Shown here one piece after another: positions 6,356 through 9,515 of a DNA stretch of 9,515 nucleotides. The first letter of the stretch is position 1. Each line of letters opens with the position of its first letter. Source of the DNA: Pseudomonadota bacterium (GTDB lineage: Bacteria > Pseudomonadota > Alphaproteobacteria > Rhizobiales > Tepidamorphaceae); assembly GCA_023435545.1 (NCBI GenBank), contig JAEYRQ010000602.1, forward strand, positions 1 through 9,515, read 5' to 3'. Below the pieces are notes generated by a model. The model was not told where the DNA came from and searched no databases. It was given only the letters and a program-made list of their open reading frames with translations. Position numbers and translations under genes: made by a program.

Positions 6356-7006
6356 CTACACGACCTCCCGCTCTGCCCGCCACATCGCCCTGAGCAGCCT
6401 GAGGATTCCGACCAGGTTCAGCATCGCGATGATGACGCCGGCCGCCACGTCCGGCCAGCGGTGCAGAAAGTCGACGATGGCGAGCGCGGCCAGGATCACG
6501 CCGAGATCGGCGGCGAAGTCCCACCGCGTCTGCCGCCAGGTCCAGCGGATGTCGTCCTCGGTGTGCCGCAGCACGCGCAGCCGCCAGGCGGTCATGACGT
6601 TCACGACGAGTGAGATCAGCGCCACCGCGATCATCAGCCACGGATTGGGCACCCGGCCGACGCCGAAGGTATGGAAGGCGATCAGGATGATGAAGATGAA
6701 GGCAAAGGCGGTGAACAGCGCGACCACCACGGCTGCCAGCCTGTAAAGCCGGCGCGGCCGGCCGCCGAGCAGCAGCACGGTTCCGGACTGGGCCGCGTCC
6801 CTGAGCGAATCGATCGCGATCGCCAGCAACGCCACCGAACCGATCATCAGCCCGACCAGCGCCTCGAAGGTGGCCAGCACCAGGCTGGAGATGCTGGCGA
6901 AGCGCAGCGCCTTCGCCTCCGTTTCGCCTGCCGGCTCCAGCAGGGCCTCGCCGGTATCGGCTGCGGGAACGGGCTCGTTTGCGAGCGGATCGAGATCGTC
7001 GGTCAC
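6356..7006 (-). CDS. Short CDF-like cation transporter, membrane domain only
   Basis: The product has 216 residues, against roughly 300 for ordinary cation diffusion facilitators (CDF). Residues 1-33 are acidic and soluble. Six helices follow at about 36-55, 57-73, 89-111, 121-143, 164-180 and 185-205, the CDF number and spacing. Helix 2 (GSVALLAIAIDSLRDAAQSG) aligns with the CDF signature and carries Asp66 and Asp70. Helix 5 (RWDFAADLGVILAAL) carries Asp163 and Asp167. Zinc CDFs usually have H-x-x-x-D in helix 5 and sometimes in helix 2; the doubled D-x-x-x-D here recalls manganese or iron types. The protein ends right after helix 6, so the cytoplasmic metal-binding domain is absent. The start is GTG at 7004-7006 on the complement, with GGAG 8 nt upstream. 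It is divergent from the SDR gene. A non-transporting relative is possible. Confidence 0.75.
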   Translation of the reverse strand: MTDDLDPLANEPVPAADTGEALLEPAGETEAKALRFASISSLVLATFEALVGLMIGSVALLAIAIDSLRDAAQSGTVLLLGGRPRRLYRLAAVVVALFTAFAFIFIILIAFHTFGVGRVPNPWLMIAVALISLVVNVMTAWRLRVLRHTEDDIRWTWRQTRWDFAADLGVILAALAIVDFLHRWPDVAAGVIIAMLNLVGILRLLRAMWRAEREVV

Positions 7007-7110
7007 CCTGTGAACTCCGTTGAGCAGCGTATACGCAGTTGCGCGGCCGGTTGGGAGAGTCTAACGCTTCCGCTCGACCGGCACGAGAGCGGCAATTCAG
7101 GAGAGACGAC
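7007..7110. promoter_or_regulatory. Divergent spacer with a 10-bp palindrome
   Basis: These 104 bp separate the CDF-like gene (minus) from the SDR operon (plus) and should hold both promoters. A perfect palindrome GCGTATACGC lies at 7027-7036. GTATAC-centred palindromes fit the GT-N-AC core of GntR-family operators, which often control sugar-acid catabolic genes, but no regulator gene is in view. A clear -35/-10 pair is not evident. Confidence 0.4.
7099..7104 (+). promoter_or_regulatory. Ribosome-binding site for SDR gene
   Basis: AGGAGA lies 6 nt before ATG 7111. It fixes the start there rather than at 7039, where the frame first offers an ATG. Confidence 0.75.
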
Positions 7111-7866
7111 ATGGCGGGACGCCTTCAGGGCAAGACGGCGGTGGTGACGGCGGCCGCGCAGGGTATCGGGCGGGCGCGCGCGCGCGCCGTCGCCCCCGCA
7201 GGGGCGCGGGGGCTCGCCACCGACCTCGACGAGGCCGCGCTCGCCGAACTCGCCGGCGCCGGTATCGCCGAGACGACCAGGCTGGACGTCCGCGACACCG
7301 AGGCGGTCAATGCGCTCGCCGGCCGGATCGGCCAGATCGACGTCCTGCTGAACTGCGCGGGCTTCGTGCATCACGGCACGGTTCTCGAGTGCTCGGAGGA
7401 CGACTGGGATTTCTCATTCGACCTCAACGTCAAGTCGATGCACCGTACCATCCGCGCCTTCCTGCCGGGGATGCTGGAGAAGGGCGCGGGATCGATCGTC
7501 AACATTGCCTCGGGCGCCGGATCGGTGCGCGGCATTCCGAACCGCTATGTCTACGGCGCCTCGAAGGCCGCCGTGATCGGCCTGACCAAGGCGGTGGCGG
7601 CCGATTTCATCCGCCGCGGCATCCGCTGCAATGCCATTTGCCCCGGCACCATCCAGTCGCCCTCGCTCGACCAGCGCATCGCCACGCTTGCCGCCCAGAC
7701 CGGCCAGGAGGAAGCGACGGTTCGCCAGGCCTTTGTCGACCGCCAGCCGATGGGCCGGCTTGGCACCGCCGAGGAGGTGGCGCTGCTCGGTGTCTATCTC
7801 GCCTCCGACGAGGCGTCCTACACGACTGGCCAGATCCATCTGGTCGACGGCGGTTTCGCGCTGTAG
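7111..7866 (+). CDS. SDR-family dehydrogenase, DHRS6 / 2-keto-3-deoxy-L-fuconate dehydrogenase-like
   Basis: The product has 251 residues, a classical short-chain dehydrogenase. It should oxidise a hydroxy acid with NAD+. The cofactor motif is TAAAQGIG (13-20), with Asp38 after strand 2 favouring NAD over NADP, then NCAGFVHHGT (81-90), Asn106, Ser134, Tyr148 and Lys152 of Y-G-A-S-K. Similarity along the chain to animal DHRS6 (3-hydroxybutyrate dehydrogenase type 2) is high from memory; Arg145 and Arg189 match that enzyme's carboxylate-binding arginines, so a carboxylate substrate is likely. Bacterial relatives include 2-keto-3-deoxy-L-fuconate dehydrogenase. Next to a D-erythronate dehydrogenase, a sugar-acid role is favoured. 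Residues 22-34 (RARARAVAPAGAR) depart from the family in the helix after the glycine motif, coded by a run of alternating G and C at about 7170-7210. The next gene starts after 47 nt. Confidence 0.88.
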   Translation: MAGRLQGKTAVVTAAAQGIGRARARAVAPAGARGLATDLDEAALAELAGAGIAETTRLDVRDTEAVNALAGRIGQIDVLLNCAGFVHHGTVLECSEDDWDFSFDLNVKSMHRTIRAFLPGMLEKGAGSIVNIASGAGSVRGIPNRYVYGASKAAVIGLTKAVAADFIRRGIRCNAICPGTIQSPSLDQRIATLAAQTGQEEATVRQAFVDRQPMGRLGTAEEVALLGVYLASDEASYTTGQIHLVDGGFAL

Positions 7867-7902
7867 CGACTGTCGGAACGGTCCGCGCCCACGAGAATTC
7901 GC

Positions 7903-7908
7903 AGGAGA
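7903..7908 (+). promoter_or_regulatory. Ribosome-binding site for denD-like gene
   Basis: AGGAGA lies 5 nt before ATG 7914. It fixes the start there; the frame is open upstream to 7389, but that stretch lies inside the SDR gene. Confidence 0.75.
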
Positions 7909-7913
7909 CGCAC

Positions 7914-8888
7914 ATGCACGTACTGATCACCGGCGGCGGAGGGATGATCGGCCGCAAGCTCGCCGAGCGCCTCGCCGCCGATGGCAGCCTCAACGGCCGC
8001 GAGGTGACGCGGCTGACCCTGCAGGATGTCGTCGAGCCGGCGAAGCCCGCCGGCGCCGCCTTCTCGGTGGAGACCCGCGTCAGCGACCTGGCGGACGAGG
8101 GCGAGGCGGACCGGCTGCTGGCGCCCAAGCCTGAGGTCATTTTCCATCTCGCAGCGATCGTCTCCGGCGAGGCCGAAACCGAGTTCGACAAGGGCTACCG
8201 GGTGAACCTGACCGGCACCTGGGCGCTGCTGGAGGCGATCCGCAAGGCGGGCCACGCGCCGCGGCTGGTCTTCACCAGCTCGATCGCGGTCTACGGCGCG
8301 CCGTTCCCCGAGCCGATCCCGGACGACTTCTTCCACACGCCGCTCACCTCCTACGGGGCGCAGAAGGCGTGCTGCGAACTGCTCCTCGCCGACTACACCC
8401 GCAAGGGCTTCGTCGACGGCATCGGCATCCGCCTGCCGACGATCTGCATCCGGCCGGGCAAGCCGAACAAGGCTGCCTCGGGCTTCTTCTCGGGTATCCT
8501 GCGCGAGCCGCTGACCGGCGTCGAGGCGGTCTGCCCCGTCGATGAGGATGTGCGCCACTGGATGGCGAGCCCGCGTGCGGCAACCGGCTTCATGCTGGAT
8601 GCAGCGGGCATCGACGGCGCGTCGGTCGGCCCGCGCCGCAGCCTGTCGATGCCGGGCCTGTGCGTGTCGATCCGGCAGATGCTGGATGCCCTGCGCCGGG
8701 TTGCGGGCGACCGCGTCGCCGACCGTGTCCGCTTCGAGCGCGACGAGTTCATCGCGAAGATCGTCGCCGGCTGGCCGCAGAACTTCGACGCCAGGCGAGC
8801 CGTGGAGCTCGGCTTCCGGGCTGATCCCGACTTCGACGCGGTGATCCGCACCCATATCGACGACGAACTCGGCGGCAAGATCGCCTGA
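7914..8888 (+). CDS. denD: D-erythronate dehydrogenase (NAD-dependent epimerase/dehydratase family)
   Basis: The product has 324 residues, the length of DenD. Characterised DenD enzymes oxidise D-erythronate at C2 to 2-keto-D-erythronate as the first step of its catabolism. It is an extended SDR: the Rossmann motif T-G-G-G-G-M-I-G (6-13), Asp38 after strand 2, FHLAAIVSGEAETEFDKGY (77-95), VFTSSIAVYG (119-128) with the catalytic Ser/Thr, and Tyr147/Lys151 in S-Y-G-A-Q-K. LPTICIRPGKPNKAASGFFS (174-193) and EDVRHWMASP (211-220) are typical of the DenD group and of related tetronate dehydrogenases. The pathway's kinase (DUF1537) and PdxA-like enzyme are not in this window and could lie elsewhere. 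It sits between the SDR gene and the DHFR-like gene, 47 and 13 nt away, so one transcript is likely. Activity on a related acid cannot be excluded. Confidence 0.88.
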   Translation: MHVLITGGGGMIGRKLAERLAADGSLNGREVTRLTLQDVVEPAKPAGAAFSVETRVSDLADEGEADRLLAPKPEVIFHLAAIVSGEAETEFDKGYRVNLTGTWALLEAIRKAGHAPRLVFTSSIAVYGAPFPEPIPDDFFHTPLTSYGAQKACCELLLADYTRKGFVDGIGIRLPTICIRPGKPNKAASGFFSGILREPLTGVEAVCPVDEDVRHWMASPRAATGFMLDAAGIDGASVGPRRSLSMPGLCVSIRQMLDALRRVAGDRVADRVRFERDEFIAKIVAGWPQNFDARRAVELGFRADPDFDAVIRTHIDDELGGKIA

Positions 8889-8901
8889 GGCCGGGCCGCT
8901 C

Positions 8902-9515
8902 ATGATCGCCTCCGTCCGTCATGAGGTGCCGGACGGCTATGCCGTGCATGGCCACGCCATCGTGTCGGCCGACGACTTCATCGCCGGATCGGACGGACTG
9001 ACGCCACCTGACCTCAGAAACGACGTCGACTGGCGTCGTTTCCAGAGGTCGCTCGACGAAGCCTGCGTCACGGTGCTCGGCCGGCTGGGGCACGAGGCCA
9101 ATCCCAACGAGAAGCGGCGCCGGAGGCTTGTGCTGACGTCCCGCGTGGCGGGACTGGAATCGGGCGAGGGCTGTCACTGGTGGAACCCCGCCGGCGCGGG
9201 CCTCGCCGAGGCACTGTCCGTGGTCGCGCCCGCCGGAGGCATTGTCGCGGTTCCCGGCGGCAGGCCGGTCTTCGACCTGTTCCTGGGGATCGGCTACGAC
9301 GCGTTCCACCTCGCACGCGTCGAGCCGGTGATGCTCGGTGCAGGCACGAAGCTGTTCTCCGGCCTTGGTGCCGGCCGTACCGCTTCGGACATGCTCGCCG
9401 AAGCCGGTCTGACGGCGGGTACGGCCGAGCCGCTTGATGCGGCGGCGGGTGTGACGCTGACCCTCTGGCGTCGTCCTTGGGACGTCACTGCGCCGGAGCG
9501 AGATCGAGCTCCGGC
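8902..9515 (+). CDS. Dihydrofolate reductase/RibD-C-like protein, 3' end outside window
   Basis: At least 204 residues are visible with no stop before the window edge, which is near the usual full length of about 190-210. It has the DHFR/RibD C-terminal fold: GHAIVSADDFIAGSDGLTPPDLRND (17-41) as first strand and substrate loop, VTVLGRLGHE (56-65) with the Gly-Arg of the NADPH phosphate site, LVLTSRVAGLE (76-86), AVPGGRPVFDLFL (116-128) with the Gly-Gly turn that binds the cofactor, and YDAFHLARVEPVMLGAGTKLF (132-152). WWNPAG (93-98) is specific to this subgroup, as I recall it. It should bind NADPH and reduce a pterin- or pyrimidine-like or other carbonyl/imine compound; it is not a typical FolA. 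It starts 13 nt after denD, with only a weak GAGG (8887-8890) in front, suggesting translational coupling. The link with denD is unexplained. Confidence 0.78.
   Translation, partial: MIASVRHEVPDGYAVHGHAIVSADDFIAGSDGLTPPDLRNDVDWRRFQRSLDEACVTVLGRLGHEANPNEKRRRRLVLTSRVAGLESGEGCHWWNPAGAGLAEALSVVAPAGGIVAVPGGRPVFDLFLGIGYDAFHLARVEPVMLGAGTKLFSGLGAGRTASDMLAEAGLTAGTAEPLDAAAGVTLTLWRRPWDVTAPERDRAP
9492..9515. repeat. 8-bp perfect inverted repeat at right edge, possible hairpin or terminator
   Basis: GCCGGAGC (9492-9499) and GCTCCGGC (9508-9515) are exact reverse complements around an 8-nt loop, a strong GC stem. The DHFR-like frame still runs through it, near where that protein should end. It would be a rho-independent terminator only if a T-run follows, which lies outside the window. 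Confidence 0.4.

Noticed and set aside
6231..7112. 293-residue minus-strand frame overlapping the CDF-like gene
   Set aside because: Arg/Gly-rich frame-shifted reading of the same DNA; the other minus frame encodes six coherent membrane helices.
7818..8903. 361-residue minus-strand frame opposite denD
   Set aside because: Mirror frame of denD; composition is low-complexity Arg/Asp/Ala and the plus-strand gene has full catalytic motifs.

Overview
The window is GC-rich DNA with tightly packed genes and GC-biased third codon positions. The sequence style and the gene families suggest an alphaproteobacterium, probably Hyphomicrobiales (rhizobial relatives). This is inferred from coding style and family recognition, because there is no rRNA or marker gene here. 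I see no tRNA, rRNA, CRISPR array, insertion sequence or phage gene.

Layout from left to right: (1) The 5' half of a K+/H+ antiporter of the NhaP2/CvrA type runs leftward off the window edge (1-514, minus). (2) Divergent from it is a compact three-gene plus-strand operon (648-4231). It encodes a soluble helical protein with a possible distant TelA-like look, a single-pass membrane protein that I assign to DUF6384, and a long two-part coiled-coil protein ending in a Gly/Arg/Pro/Ser-rich tail. This is the least understood part of the window and the best candidate for an undescribed system, plausibly a membrane-anchored stress or envelope scaffold. (3) An AbrB-family integral membrane protein with an internal duplication (4237-5325, minus) meets the operon tail to tail with 5 bp between stops. 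(4) A 343-bp divergent intergenic region, visibly lower in GC over 5400-5545, carries 21-bp-spaced imperfect repeats, a 7-bp inverted repeat and clustered TTGAG motifs. (5) A GNAT acetyltransferase (5669-6349, plus) meets, again tail to tail with 6 bp between stops, a short CDF-like six-helix membrane protein without a cytoplasmic metal-binding domain (6356-7006, minus). (6) A 104-bp divergent spacer with a perfect 10-bp palindrome leads into a catabolic-looking plus-strand operon. It holds an SDR dehydrogenase close to animal DHRS6 and bacterial 2-keto-3-deoxy-L-fuconate dehydrogenases, a D-erythronate dehydrogenase (DenD) homologue, and a dihydrofolate-reductase/RibD-C-like protein running off the right edge.

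Functional reading: the right-hand operon probably serves oxidation of sugar acids (tetronates or related compounds), with two NAD(P)-linked dehydrogenases and a third, reductase-fold protein of unknown substrate. The left-hand operon looks like one functional unit. Its genes are spaced 19 and 4 nt apart, and its products combine a membrane anchor with two extended helical partners. The remaining genes (ion antiporter, AbrB-like transporter, GNAT, CDF-like protein) look like ordinary chromosomal genes with no evident link to one another.
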